Source: CAMTWB01 sp037441775
GTDB taxonomy: Bacteria; Desulfobacterota; Syntrophia; Syntrophales; CAMTWB01
Reading direction: 5' to 3'
Assembly (NCBI GenBank): GCA_037441775.1
Contig: JBBIRO010000009.1
Coordinates: 1 to 64,000, forward strand
Length of the DNA: 64,000 nucleotides
The position numbers and the translations under genes are program-made. This document shows, piece by piece, positions 41,987 to 50,359 of this stretch. Numbering within the stretch: position 1 is the first letter of the stretch; every line of letters begins with the position of its first letter. Under the pieces are notes generated by a model that did not search any database, was not told where the DNA came from, and saw only the letters and a program-made list of their open reading frames with translations.

Positions 41987-43269
41987 ATAACTCGACCAAA
42001 GAGGCAACCTTCGGAATAACGATCGGCTACCACGGTGATGATGCTGTTTGGGCGCGGCGGGATGCCCCTGTCAATAATCACCGGAAGGTAATTTTCGGCG
42101 ATGCCGGAGCTTAAAGATTCGCTGCTGTTGCAGATTAGCACGGAAAGCTTTCGGTCGATGAATCGCAAAGCGTACTGCCTTTTTTTTTCTTCTCCCAAAG
42201 CCCTTAAAATGGCCGCCCGGTTTTTTTTAGTCTTTTCTGCCACCTGGCCCGTCATAACTGCGGCTGGCGTGCCGGGTCGCCGGGAGAAGGGAAAGACATG
42301 GAGATAAGAAACCGGCAGTTCCTCGATCAGTTCCAACGTATGGCGGAAGGCATCTTCATCCTCGCCGGGAAAACCGGCCATTACATCCAGGCCGATTGCC
42401 ATGTCCGGCAGGGCGGCAAATAAACTATGCAGGCGCCGTCTGAAAAAACTCCTGGCGTAGGGTCTTCCCATGGCCGCAAGAATTCCGTCGTCACCGCTTT
42501 GCAGGGGAATATGCAGGTGCGGGCAAAGGACGCCTCCCTGTCGCATGTAAGGAACAATTTCATCCGGAATCTCCGTGGGCTCAAGAGAGCTAAGACGAAG
42601 CCTCGTCACCGGCCTGCCGTTATCGGCCCAGTCAATAAGATCCAGAAGACTGACTTCCGGCGAGAGATCCTGGCCATAGGTTCCAAGATGGATGCCGGTC
42701 AAGATCGCTTCCCGGTAGCCAGCACTGCCAATAAGGTTAAGACGACTCTTAACCTCTTCCAGGGGGACACTGCGGCTGGCGCCCCGCACGCCGGGAACGA
42801 TACAATAGCTGCAGGAAGAACTGCAGCCATCCTGAATTTTAACAAATGCGCGGGTATGACCGGGAAGGTTAAGGGGAAGAGCGCTTGCCGCGGATTCATC
42901 AGGCGGCGGCGAAAAATTCTTCCCGCCCAGAAATTTCGCGTTGATTATAGCGGGCAATTCCGCCTTGTTCTCATTACCCAGCACGAGTCGCACGCCGGGG
43001 AGACCGGCAAGTTCTCCCGGCGCCCTGGCGGCGTAACAACCGGTAACGACGATCACAGCTTCGGGATTGTGACGCGCCGCCTTGCGGATTAGCTGGCGAG
43101 ACTGGTAATCGCTCTTTTGGGTTACGCTGCAGGTATTGATGACATAAATATCCGCTGCGGAGCCGAAAGGGACCATCACCCCCCCCAGGGCGCAAAGGCC
43201 CCGGCCGATATCCGCGCCGTCGCACTGGTTGACCTTGCAGCCCAGGCTGGCAATCGCCGCCTTAAACAA
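41983..43269 (-). CDS. mtaB: tRNA t6A37 methylthiotransferase MtaB
   Basis: Radical SAM methylthiotransferase converting t6A to ms2t6A at position 37 of ANN-decoding tRNAs. It has an N-terminal UPF0004 domain (SLGCKVNQCDG, INTCSVTQKSDYQSRQLI), the radical SAM motif CSSSCSYC, HIPLQSGDD, and a C-terminal TRAM domain. I prefer TTG 43269, which places the start eight residues before LGCKVNQ as in other MtaB proteins; an upstream TTG at 43317 is also in frame. Sua5, which makes the t6A precursor, is at 61.9 kb. Confidence 0.9.
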   Translation of the reverse strand: MFKAAIASLGCKVNQCDGADIGRGLCALGGVMVPFGSAADIYVINTCSVTQKSDYQSRQLIRKAARHNPEAVIVVTGCYAARAPGELAGLPGVRLVLGNENKAELPAIINAKFLGGKNFSPPPDESAASALPLNLPGHTRAFVKIQDGCSSSCSYCIVPGVRGASRSVPLEEVKSRLNLIGSAGYREAILTGIHLGTYGQDLSPEVSLLDLIDWADNGRPVTRLRLSSLEPTEIPDEIVPYMRQGGVLCPHLHIPLQSGDDGILAAMGRPYARSFFRRRLHSLFAALPDMAIGLDVMAGFPGEDEDAFRHTLELIEELPVSYLHVFPFSRRPGTPAAVMTGQVAEKTKKNRAAILRALGEEKKRQYALRFIDRKLSVLICNSSESLSSGIAENYLPVIIDRGIPPRPNSIITVVADRYSEGCLFGRVI

Positions 43270-43347
43270 TCCGCTTATGCCCCCGATAAAAAATGCATTT
43301 TTGTGAACATCGTGCAACTGCTACCCAAACTGTGGATTTTTGTCAAG

Positions 43348-43373
43348 TTCAAAGGGGCAGTTCAAAGGGGCAG
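43348..43373. repeat. Two-unit 13-bp tandem repeat
   Basis: TTCAAAGGGGCAG occurs twice head to tail between the divergent mtaB and MBL genes, followed by a partial third unit TTGG. Probably slippage; no function is assigned. Confidence 0.6.
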
Positions 43374-43471
43374 TTGGTGGTTTACTTCTTGACAAGTTAA
43401 GGCAAAACAAATACGCTTTCTCAAAAAAGTATCCACTGATGCAGGTGCGTCCTGCGCATTTTGGAGGGGTT

Positions 43472-44311
43472 ATGCTTGTCCGCTGCTGGGGCGCCCGGGG
43501 CTCGATCCCCGTTTCCGGCCCTGAATATCTCCAATATGGAGGTGATACCACCTGTATCGAGATTAGGACCAGGCAGGATGATGTCATTATCATCGATGCC
43601 GGCTCAGGGATCAGAAAATTGGGCAAGAGACTGGTAGCCGAAGGAAGGGAAGACTTCTTCCTGCTTTTTACCCATGCCCACTGGGATCACCTCATTGGTT
43701 TTCCCTTTTTCGAGCCGATCTACCGCCGGGAAAGCAAGATCGCCATTTATGGCTGCACATTCATGGGAGAATCGGTAAAATCCATCCTTTCGCCCACTAT
43801 GAAACCACCTCATTTCCCGGTTCATTATGAGGATATCAGCGCAAGAATTACCCACCTCGATGCTTGTGGAAGCGGTTTTCAGATCGGCCCCGTGGAGATT
43901 TCCAGCATTCCCTTAAGTCATCCCAATCAGGGAGTCGGCTATAAATTTGTTGAAGATGGTAAAGCCTTTGTTTTTTTGACGGACAATGAGCTTTCCTACA
44001 GACATGACTTTTCACTGGGATTCGATGATTATCAGGCCTTTTCCCAAGGGGCGGACCTGCTGATCCATGACGCGGAATACAGCAGACCCCTGTATGAAAA
44101 GCGACTATCCTGGGGGCATTCCTGTTACGAGGATGCCCTGGACCTGGCCAGGCGCGCCGGGGTGAGGAAGCTGGGGCTGTTCCACCACAATCAGGATTCG
44201 TCCGATGTCACGGTAGATTCCTATGTGGAAAACTGCCGGCGTCTGATTCGGGAAGACGGAAGCAACCTGGATTGTTTCGCCCTGTTTCAGGGGTGGGAAC
44301 AGGAATTGTAA
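43472..44311 (+). CDS. MBL-fold hydrolase, ribonuclease Z/PhnP-like
   Basis: Metallo-beta-lactamase-fold protein of 279 aa with CWGARGSIPVSGPEYLQYGG at its N-terminus, THAHWDHLIGFPF as the zinc motif, and a C-terminal LGLFHHNQDSSD motif; this set is typical of a subgroup often annotated as cyclic nucleotide phosphodiesterase-like. GGAGGGG lies right before ATG 43472; an open frame to 43340 is not homologous. Confidence 0.8.
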   Translation: MLVRCWGARGSIPVSGPEYLQYGGDTTCIEIRTRQDDVIIIDAGSGIRKLGKRLVAEGREDFFLLFTHAHWDHLIGFPFFEPIYRRESKIAIYGCTFMGESVKSILSPTMKPPHFPVHYEDISARITHLDACGSGFQIGPVEISSIPLSHPNQGVGYKFVEDGKAFVFLTDNELSYRHDFSLGFDDYQAFSQGADLLIHDAEYSRPLYEKRLSWGHSCYEDALDLARRAGVRKLGLFHHNQDSSDVTVDSYVENCRRLIREDGSNLDCFALFQGWEQEL

Positions 44312-44357
44312 ACCCCTCTCGGAGTCACCGGCTACGGCCCGAAACAGGATCATGGTA

Positions 44358-45224
44358 ATGCCTTTACTGCCTGCAGAAATAGTCGATTCTCACGTTCATC
44401 TTTTCCCTGATCGGCTTTTTGACGCCATCCGGAGGCGTTTCGTTACCGATTACCACTGGCAGGTCATCCACGGCTTTTACTGGCGGGATTGTATTGCGCA
44501 CCTGCGGGAGGCCGGAGTTGGGCCGATCGTCTATTCCAATTACGCCCACAAACAGGGGGTGGCGCGGGAACTGAACGAGTGGAACCGGGAGATAATAGCG
44601 GAGACGGAGAAAGTTTTTTGTTTTATCGCCTACCACCCCGCTGATGATGACGCTCTGACGATGGCCGATTCCCTTCTTTCTCTGCCGCGGGTGATGGGGG
44701 TGAAGCTGCAGCTTTTAGTTCAGCGTTTTTATCCCCATGACCGGCGGCTTTTCCCGCTCTATGATCTGATAATACAAAAGGGTAAATACATCCTCTTTCA
44801 CGTGGGTACAGGACCGGTGGGCAATGAATTCGTCGGGGTCGCTCATTTTCAGCGGCTCCTCGACCATTACCCAAATCTGCCGGCCATCGTTGCCCATATG
44901 GGCGGCCTGGAGTACCGGGAGTTTGGCAGCCTGCTTTCCCGGTATCCCCAGCTTTATCTGGATACGTCTTTTTCTTTTTTGCCGCAACTAGGAAGGATGT
45001 TTGACCTGGGGACTGACTTTTTAGAGGAACATCGCCTACGTATTCTGTACGGTTCCGACTTTCCCAATGTCCTCTTCCCACGGGAAACGGAGATCAATAC
45101 CCTCCTTGGCCTGGGGCTGTCAGAAGAATTTTATCGGCGGGTGTTTTCCGACAATGCGCGGGAGTTGATTTGTAAATGTAGCGGGATTACGGACCTTCCT
45201 CAGCCTTGTCCCGCCCGATCATAG
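44358..45224 (+). CDS. Amidohydrolase family protein (TIM-barrel)
   Basis: Amidohydrolase-2/TatD-like TIM-barrel enzyme, 288 aa. An N-terminal HVHLFPD metal motif, an internal HVGTG, IVAHMGGLEYRE and a C-terminal GSDFPNVLFP support it. The substrate is unknown. Two ATGs (44352, 44358) exist; AGGA is better spaced for the second. It probably follows the MBL hydrolase in one transcript and overlaps the convergent cupin gene by 25 bases at its 3' end. Confidence 0.78.
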   Translation: MPLLPAEIVDSHVHLFPDRLFDAIRRRFVTDYHWQVIHGFYWRDCIAHLREAGVGPIVYSNYAHKQGVARELNEWNREIIAETEKVFCFIAYHPADDDALTMADSLLSLPRVMGVKLQLLVQRFYPHDRRLFPLYDLIIQKGKYILFHVGTGPVGNEFVGVAHFQRLLDHYPNLPAIVAHMGGLEYREFGSLLSRYPQLYLDTSFSFLPQLGRMFDLGTDFLEEHRLRILYGSDFPNVLFPRETEINTLLGLGLSEEFYRRVFSDNARELICKCSGITDLPQPCPARS

Positions 45225-45544
45225 TCATCGCTGATCCGTTCAATGTCGTCCTCGCCAAAGTAGGTTCCGGTTTGGATCTCAATTATGGTCAGATCGGTAT
45301 CTCCGGGGTTGTGTATCCGGTGAAGGGCGCAGGGGGCGATATCGATGGATTGGCCGGCCTCCAGGTTATACTCGGCTTTGTCGAGGGTTATCCGTGCCGT
45401 TCCGCTGATAATGTACCAATGTTCCTGCCTGAGCCGGTGCCGTTGCAGGCTGAGCCTGTGACCAGGATTGACTACGATGCGCTTTACCTTGAAATCATCC
45501 GATTCAGCCAGGATCTCAAAGAATCCCCACGGTCTTTCAGTCAT
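45200..45544 (-). CDS. Cupin, mannose-6-phosphate isomerase type II-like
   Basis: Single cupin domain of 114 aa matching the C-terminal domain of bifunctional GDP-mannose pyrophosphorylase/phosphomannose isomerase: PWGFFEILAES, LSLQRHRLRQEHWYIISG and the second metal motif APCALHRIHNPGD. Free-standing versions are probable phosphomannose isomerases or sugar-binding regulators. It converges on the amidohydrolase gene. Confidence 0.8.
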   Translation of the reverse strand: MTERPWGFFEILAESDDFKVKRIVVNPGHRLSLQRHRLRQEHWYIISGTARITLDKAEYNLEAGQSIDIAPCALHRIHNPGDTDLTIIEIQTGTYFGEDDIERISDDYDRAGQG

Positions 45545-45661
45545 AAACTCATCTCCTGTTTGTGATAGCGGGGATATTTATCATATCTGTTGCGAAAAAA
45601 ACGGTTTTTTTAACGCCGGGTCTTTTGCGGCATGAGCTTTTTTTAAGTAAAGGAGACCATT

Positions 45662-45859
45662 ATGACCACGATCAAAATTTTAGGCATGTCCTGCGAGCAT
45701 TGTGTGCGGGCGGTCACGAAGGTTCTGTCTTCCATCGATGGCCTTGAAGATGTGCGAGTGGATCTGTCCAGGGGGGAGGCCAGCTTCAACGAGAAGAAAC
45801 CGCAAGACCCGGCGGTCATCATCAGTGCGCTGAAAAAGGCTGGTTATGAAGTCCGCTGA
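45662..45859 (+). CDS. copZ: Copper chaperone CopZ (heavy-metal-associated domain)
   Basis: HMA-domain metallochaperone, 65 aa, copper-binding MSCEHC motif with C11 and C14. AAGGAG sits nine bases before the ATG. Its last codons overlap the copA start by 14 bases, so it is translationally coupled and should deliver Cu(I) to CopA. No recognisable CueR or CsoR operator is seen upstream. Confidence 0.88.
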   Translation: MTTIKILGMSCEHCVRAVTKVLSSIDGLEDVRVDLSRGEASFNEKKPQDPAVIISALKKAGYEVR

Positions 45860-48095
45860 GATTCTCCAGATTACAATTGGCGGCATGACCTGCGCCGCCT
45901 GCGTCCGCCGTGTGGAAAACTCCCTGCGGGAACTGCCCGGTGTTATCGATGTGGCGGTAAATCTGGCGACCGCCCAGGCCACCATCACCCATCAGGAATC
46001 ATGGGCGGGTAGCGACGCCCTAAAGAAGATGATCGAGGATGAGGGTTACCGTTACCTGGGCATTGCCGATGCCGGGCAAGTAGATCCCGCGGGTCTGGCC
46101 CGGGAGGAAGAGATCGGCGATCTAAAGCGGAAGGTGGCCGTGGGGGCGATTTTAAGCGTGATCATCTTTTTTGGAACCATGCAGCATTGGTTTCCTTTCC
46201 TGGCCTTTGTCCCCCGGGGGGCCATGCTGTGGGCCATGTTTATCCTGACGGGTCCCGTCGTTTTCTGGGTGGGCGACCGCTTCATCGTGGGCGCCCTCAA
46301 GGCGGCCCGGCGGAAGACCACCGACATGAATACGCTGGTCAGCGTTGGAGCCTTATCGGCCTATCTCTATTCTTCCCTGGCGGTTTTTTCACCCCGGTTT
46401 TTCGCCGCGGCCGACCTGGAGGCCCATGTCTACTTCGACGGGGCGGCAATTATAGTGACCCTGATTCTTCTGGGAAGACTTCTTGAGGCGGGGGCCAGGG
46501 GGAAGACATCTCTGGCCATCGGACGTCTGGTTGGGTTGAGCCCTAAAACTGCCCGCGTGGCCGTTGAAGGTCAGGAGCGGGAAGTGCTTTTGGACGATCT
46601 TGCCGCCGGAGATGTTCTTGTCGTGCGCCCCGGCGAAAAAATCGCCGCGGATGGGATAGTCGTTTCCGGCTCGTCTCTGGTGGATGAGTCCATGTTGACC
46701 GGCGAACCGATACCCGTCGCCAAACAGCCGGGGGCCGCCGTTTTTGCCGGGACGATCAACAAGAGCGGCAGTTTCAACTTCCGGGCCACAAGAGTCGGCG
46801 CGGCCACAACGCTTGCGGAGATCATCAGGCTGGTTGCAGCCGCCCAGGGTTCCAAGGCCCCCATCCAGCGGCTGGCGGATAGGGCCGCTTCGGTTTTTGT
46901 GCCCGTGGTATTTATGATTGCCGTCGTTGCCTTGCTGGTCTGGTATTTTATTGCCGGGGCAACTTTCAGCCGGGCCCTGCTCAATTTCATTTCCGTGCTG
47001 GTTATCGCCTGCCCCTGTGCGCTGGGTCTGGCTACCCCGACGGCCATTATGGTGGGAACCGGGGTTGGGGCCAAAAGAGGGATACTTATCCGGGGTGGGG
47101 AGATATTGGAGAAGGTCCATCGGCTGACTATGGTGGTTTTCGACAAGACCGGAACCCTTACCAAGGGTCGGCCGGAGGTGACCGATTTGGTTTGCGCACC
47201 CGGTTATGACGAGCAACGTCTCATTCAAATCGCCGTTTCCGTCGAGTCACGCTCGGAACATCCGCTGGCGGCCGCAATAGTCGAATATGGACAGGCCAGG
47301 GGAGTCCTGCCGCAAGCGGTGGATGGCTTTGAGGCCGTATCCGGCCGGGGTGCCGGCGCCCGTATCGACGGTGAGGAATACCTGGTGGGAAGCAAATCCT
47401 TCCTCATTGCATCCGGGGTGGCCGTGAATGATCTGGAGGAGGCGGCGACTCGCCTGTTGCTGGAGGGCAAGACCGGTGTCTTTGTTGCCGGCGGGGGCTC
47501 CGCCCTGGGGCTTTTTGCCCTTACCGATACCGAAAAAGAATCCGCTCCGGAAGCTATCAGGCGGCTGAAAATGATAGGTCTCAAGCTGATGATGGTGACC
47601 GGCGACAATCAGGCTACCGCCGCCGCAATCGCCGGCCGACTGGGTATCGAAGAGGTCATGGCGGAGGTGCTCCCAGCCGATAAGGAAAACGTGGTCCGCA
47701 GGCTTCAGGAACGGGGGGAGGTCGTGGCCATGGTGGGAGATGGAATAAACGATGCGCCGGCCCTGGCCCGCGCTGACATCGGCATTGCCATTGGCGCCGG
47801 CACCGATGTGGCGATTGAAGCCAGCGGGATTACCCTGATGACGGAAGACCTGCGCGCAGTGGCGCACGCGATCTCCTTGTCGCGCCGGACGATGAAGGCC
47901 ATCTATCAGAACCTGTTTTTCGCCTCGATTTACAATATTATTGGGATACCCATTGCGGCCGGAGCTCTCTATCCCCTATTCGGCTTACAACTTACTCCGG
48001 AACTGGCGGCGCTGGCCATGGCGATGAGTTCCGTTTCGGTGGTGGGCAACTCCCTGCGCCTGTGGAAACTGGGCGACCGCTACTGGATAGACTAG
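45846..48095 (+). CDS. copA: Copper-translocating P-type ATPase CopA
   Basis: P1B-type ATPase, 749 aa, exporting Cu(I). An N-terminal HMA domain has MTCAAC (C16/C19); eight transmembrane helices are expected, with CPC at 389-391 in the ion-binding helix. The phosphorylated aspartate is D433 in DKTGTLTKG; TGES-type loop MLTGEP and the hinge MVGDGINDAPAL are intact. The final stop lies in a CTAG shared with the opposing flavin-reductase gene. Confidence 0.94.
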   Translation: MKSAEILQITIGGMTCAACVRRVENSLRELPGVIDVAVNLATAQATITHQESWAGSDALKKMIEDEGYRYLGIADAGQVDPAGLAREEEIGDLKRKVAVGAILSVIIFFGTMQHWFPFLAFVPRGAMLWAMFILTGPVVFWVGDRFIVGALKAARRKTTDMNTLVSVGALSAYLYSSLAVFSPRFFAAADLEAHVYFDGAAIIVTLILLGRLLEAGARGKTSLAIGRLVGLSPKTARVAVEGQEREVLLDDLAAGDVLVVRPGEKIAADGIVVSGSSLVDESMLTGEPIPVAKQPGAAVFAGTINKSGSFNFRATRVGAATTLAEIIRLVAAAQGSKAPIQRLADRAASVFVPVVFMIAVVALLVWYFIAGATFSRALLNFISVLVIACPCALGLATPTAIMVGTGVGAKRGILIRGGEILEKVHRLTMVVFDKTGTLTKGRPEVTDLVCAPGYDEQRLIQIAVSVESRSEHPLAAAIVEYGQARGVLPQAVDGFEAVSGRGAGARIDGEEYLVGSKSFLIASGVAVNDLEEAATRLLLEGKTGVFVAGGGSALGLFALTDTEKESAPEAIRRLKMIGLKLMMVTGDNQATAAAIAGRLGIEEVMAEVLPADKENVVRRLQERGEVVAMVGDGINDAPALARADIGIAIGAGTDVAIEASGITLMTEDLRAVAHAISLSRRTMKAIYQNLFFASIYNIIGIPIAAGALYPLFGLQLTPELAALAMAMSSVSVVGNSLRLWKLGDRYWID

Positions 48096-48598
48096 CCCTT
48101 CATATACGTCGGGGCGGTCTTAGGGGATTTGCCGCCCTTGACCAGATGGTAATAGGCGTAGGTCATTGGCTCCTCATCGGTGATTATTTCCGCGCCAACG
48201 AGTTCGCCTAAAAAAATGGTGTGAGTGCCGCAATCGAGTTCGGCTTTAACGATCGCGTCGAAATAGGCGGTGCCGTGATCCAAAACAATGGGGACGCCGG
48301 TCTGGTCGGTTTTGAAATTGAGACCCTCAAATTTGTCCATATCGCGGCCACCACGGAAGCCGAAACGGCCAATAAAGGTCATCGGCGCGGTCTGGGCCAG
48401 AACGGTCACGGCAAACAGGCCGCACCCCTTGATGACTTCATGGGTGTAGTTGGCCTTGTTGATGCTGACTGCTAGTTGGGCGGGCTCGGAGGTCACCTGA
48501 AAGACAGAATTGGCGATCTGGCCATTGGCCTTGCCGACTTGTCCTGAGGTTACCACATATAGCCCATAACTGAGCTTGAAGCAGGCTGACTTGTTCAA
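48092..48598 (-). CDS. Flavin reductase family protein (flavoredoxin-like)
   Basis: FMN-binding split-barrel protein, 168 aa, of the flavin reductase/flavoredoxin group (LSYGLYVVTSG, GQIANSVFQVTSEPAQLAVSI quoted in part, YTHEVIKGCGLFAVTVL). Anaerobes use such proteins in thiosulfate or rubredoxin electron transfer. The start is TTG 48598, six bases after AAGGAG; a longer frame to 48622 has no site. Its stop shares a CTAG with copA. Confidence 0.82.
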   Translation of the reverse strand: MNKSACFKLSYGLYVVTSGQVGKANGQIANSVFQVTSEPAQLAVSINKANYTHEVIKGCGLFAVTVLAQTAPMTFIGRFGFRGGRDMDKFEGLNFKTDQTGVPIVLDHGTAYFDAIVKAELDCGTHTIFLGELVGAEIITDEEPMTYAYYHLVKGGKSPKTAPTYMKG

Positions 48599-48653
48599 GT
48601 TTATCTCCTTGATAAATAGCAAATAGAGTAGTTGGGACAGATACCTATTTCCA

Positions 48654-48911
48654 TCACTCCGCGAAGACCATCTTTTTCACCACCACTCCCGGTATTTTTT
48701 TCAGCTTGGACTCCATTTCCCCTATTGCTGCCGGATCACCGCAACACTCCATCAATAGCAGTCCCAAAGTTTTCGTTTTTGATTCAGGAGGTTCGTGGAA
48801 ACCTAAGCGCATCTTGATGTTGCGGCTGTATTCGGCCAGGATATTCTGTGCCTCGATTGGATTTGCTATCTGCTTGGTTACCTGGACGCCAAGAATAATT
48901 CTCTTTTTCAT
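48654..48911 (-). CDS. Iron-only hydrogenase system regulator-like (TM1266/NikR C-like) protein
   Basis: Small protein, 85 aa, with an ACT-like ferredoxin fold pattern (RIILGVQVTK, KMRLGFHEPP, LGLLLMECCGDPAAI, LKKIPGVVVKKMVF) matching the TM1266 family found beside [FeFe]-hydrogenase maturation genes. No hydrogenase genes are in the window. Its function is poorly known. Confidence 0.65.
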   Translation of the reverse strand: MKKRIILGVQVTKQIANPIEAQNILAEYSRNIKMRLGFHEPPESKTKTLGLLLMECCGDPAAIGEMESKLKKIPGVVVKKMVFAE

Positions 48912-49056
48912 TTTCCCATCCCGATATTCGTCAGATATGTCTTATCTTCAGTCAAGCGCTATAAAAGGCTTAAGAAGTCATGAAAAAGGGCCGCCGTTGG
49001 TGACCGGCGCAAGTTCGGTCAGGGCCTTCGGCCCGCCTTGTCCGAATATTGCGGGG

Positions 49057-49572
49057 TCAACTGGCCTGGCGGCCGACGGTCCGCGAGTGCTTGGACATGA
49101 TGCCTGTCGCGAAGTCCCGGGCATCCTGCAAGTCTGAGTCATTCGGATGTCCCTGTGCGCCTTGCGCCTCCTGTGCCCACCCCTGGTGTTCCGGACTTTT
49201 CATCAAGGCTTCTATTAACGATGGTTCCACCCGGCCACGACTGCCGAAGTGCCCCAGGACCTTTAGCTTGGCGGCCAGCGCAAAGGCGTGTTCAAATGCC
49301 TGTTTGGGAAGTTGACCGCCCCGTAACGAGCCATGGGTGGAAAAGAAGGCGATATGTTTTCCGGCCGCAAGGCGGCGGATAAAGCTCTGGGCCGGCAGGG
49401 GCACTGAATGGGCCTGCACGGGAAAGCCGATGAAGATGAGGTCGTAGGCGGCGACATCGTCAACTTTAGCAATCTCCTTGATGTCCTTTTCGGCATTGAT
49501 GACGTCATAAATAGCCTGGGCCAATTTCTCGGTGTTCTTTGTTTTCGAGTAGTATGCAACCAGGACTCTCAT
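49057..49572 (-). CDS. Flavodoxin family protein
   Basis: FMN-binding electron carrier of 171 aa; the phosphate-binding loop is YYSKTKNTEKLA, with the LIFIGFPVQAHS loop and AFFSTHGSL. The C-terminus (about 125-171) is charged and unlike the core. Usually called flavodoxin; the partner is unknown. Confidence 0.82.
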   Translation of the reverse strand: MRVLVAYYSKTKNTEKLAQAIYDVINAEKDIKEIAKVDDVAAYDLIFIGFPVQAHSVPLPAQSFIRRLAAGKHIAFFSTHGSLRGGQLPKQAFEHAFALAAKLKVLGHFGSRGRVEPSLIEALMKSPEHQGWAQEAQGAQGHPNDSDLQDARDFATGIMSKHSRTVGRQAS

Positions 49573-49633
49573 GTTAGCACCTCGGGTTTTATTACGTCTG
49601 TCCGATATTAAAAAATCAGGCTGATTGCAAGCT

Positions 49634-49853
49634 AATATTGACGCTCTCGTAAAAAATCTGCCAAACCATAATTCAGGAACGGTTAGGGGAAAAGTTGTTT
49701 TTGTCGTCCCGCCCCTTGCGGGTGGGTCTAGTATTGCTTGTTGCCAAGGTTGACAAAGGGCACAAGGATCCTAAGCTACACCAAAAGCTTTTTCGTGACG
49801 AGGGATTTAGCTTGAACGTAAGCATCCGGACTTTTTAGCAAGCCGTCAATATT
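49634..49853. mobile_element. MITE-like element E4 with perfect 10-bp inverted ends
   Basis: 220 bp. The ends AATATTGACG (49634-49643) and CGTCAATATT (49844-49853) are perfect inverted repeats. Similarity continues inward (CGTAAAAAATCTG against GCTAAAAAGTCCG, about 17 of 24 over ATTGACG onward). It contains GTGACGAGGGATTTAGC (49795-49811), also in E2. No coding capacity. Its right end includes the stop codon of the minus-strand lipoprotein gene. Confidence 0.72.
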
Positions 49854-50328
49854 CCTTGTCTCGCTCGTATTTTTCATAGGTGTCCAGCTCCGGAGTGACG
49901 ATTATTGCCTTGTTTCCGGAAACGGAAAAGGAAGTGGTCGCCGTCAGGATGGAATACCAGATACCGATCCGGGCGCCCGTTTTGTCTATAAGGTCGAAGC
50001 CAAACAGGTGCCGAGGCCTGCCGATCTGGGCGGCTCTGGTTTGCATCCCGGAGACAAACCCCTCAAGCAACTCCGGGGTCATCTCTACCTTCAACCAGAG
50101 GTGGTCATCCATTGTATAGCGTTTATCCAGACAAATGATCGCCGCGGGATATTGATAGGAGCCGGTAACGTAGTATTGGCAGTCGCCCCGGACATGGTGG
50201 CGGTCAAAAAGGTTGGTTGCCTCCCGGCTGGCTTGGAAACTTCCATATCCGGCCCAGTTGCCGGCGCAGCCTCCTAGTAAAAATATCAAGCCCAAAATCA
50301 ATCCGATTTTAATTCTAATATTGCTCAT
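49846..50328 (-). CDS. Lipoprotein of unknown function
   Basis: Secreted lipoprotein of about 160 aa: LILGLIFLLGGC is a lipobox, giving an acylated cysteine near residue 21. The rest (YYVTGSYQYPAAIICLD, LVKVEMTPELLEGFV as seen near the middle) matches no family I know. GAGGG lies before ATG 50328; a frame to 50382 overlaps bioD. The last codon and stop (TAT TGA) are inside the inverted end of repeat element E4, so the natural C-terminus may have been altered. Confidence 0.65.
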   Translation of the reverse strand: MSNIRIKIGLILGLIFLLGGCAGNWAGYGSFQASREATNLFDRHHVRGDCQYYVTGSYQYPAAIICLDKRYTMDDHLWLKVEMTPELLEGFVSGMQTRAAQIGRPRHLFGFDLIDKTGARIGIWYSILTATTSFSVSGNKAIIVTPELDTYEKYERDKEY

Positions 50329-50359
50329 ATCATCCCTCATTATCCGTCCAATCGTCCCC

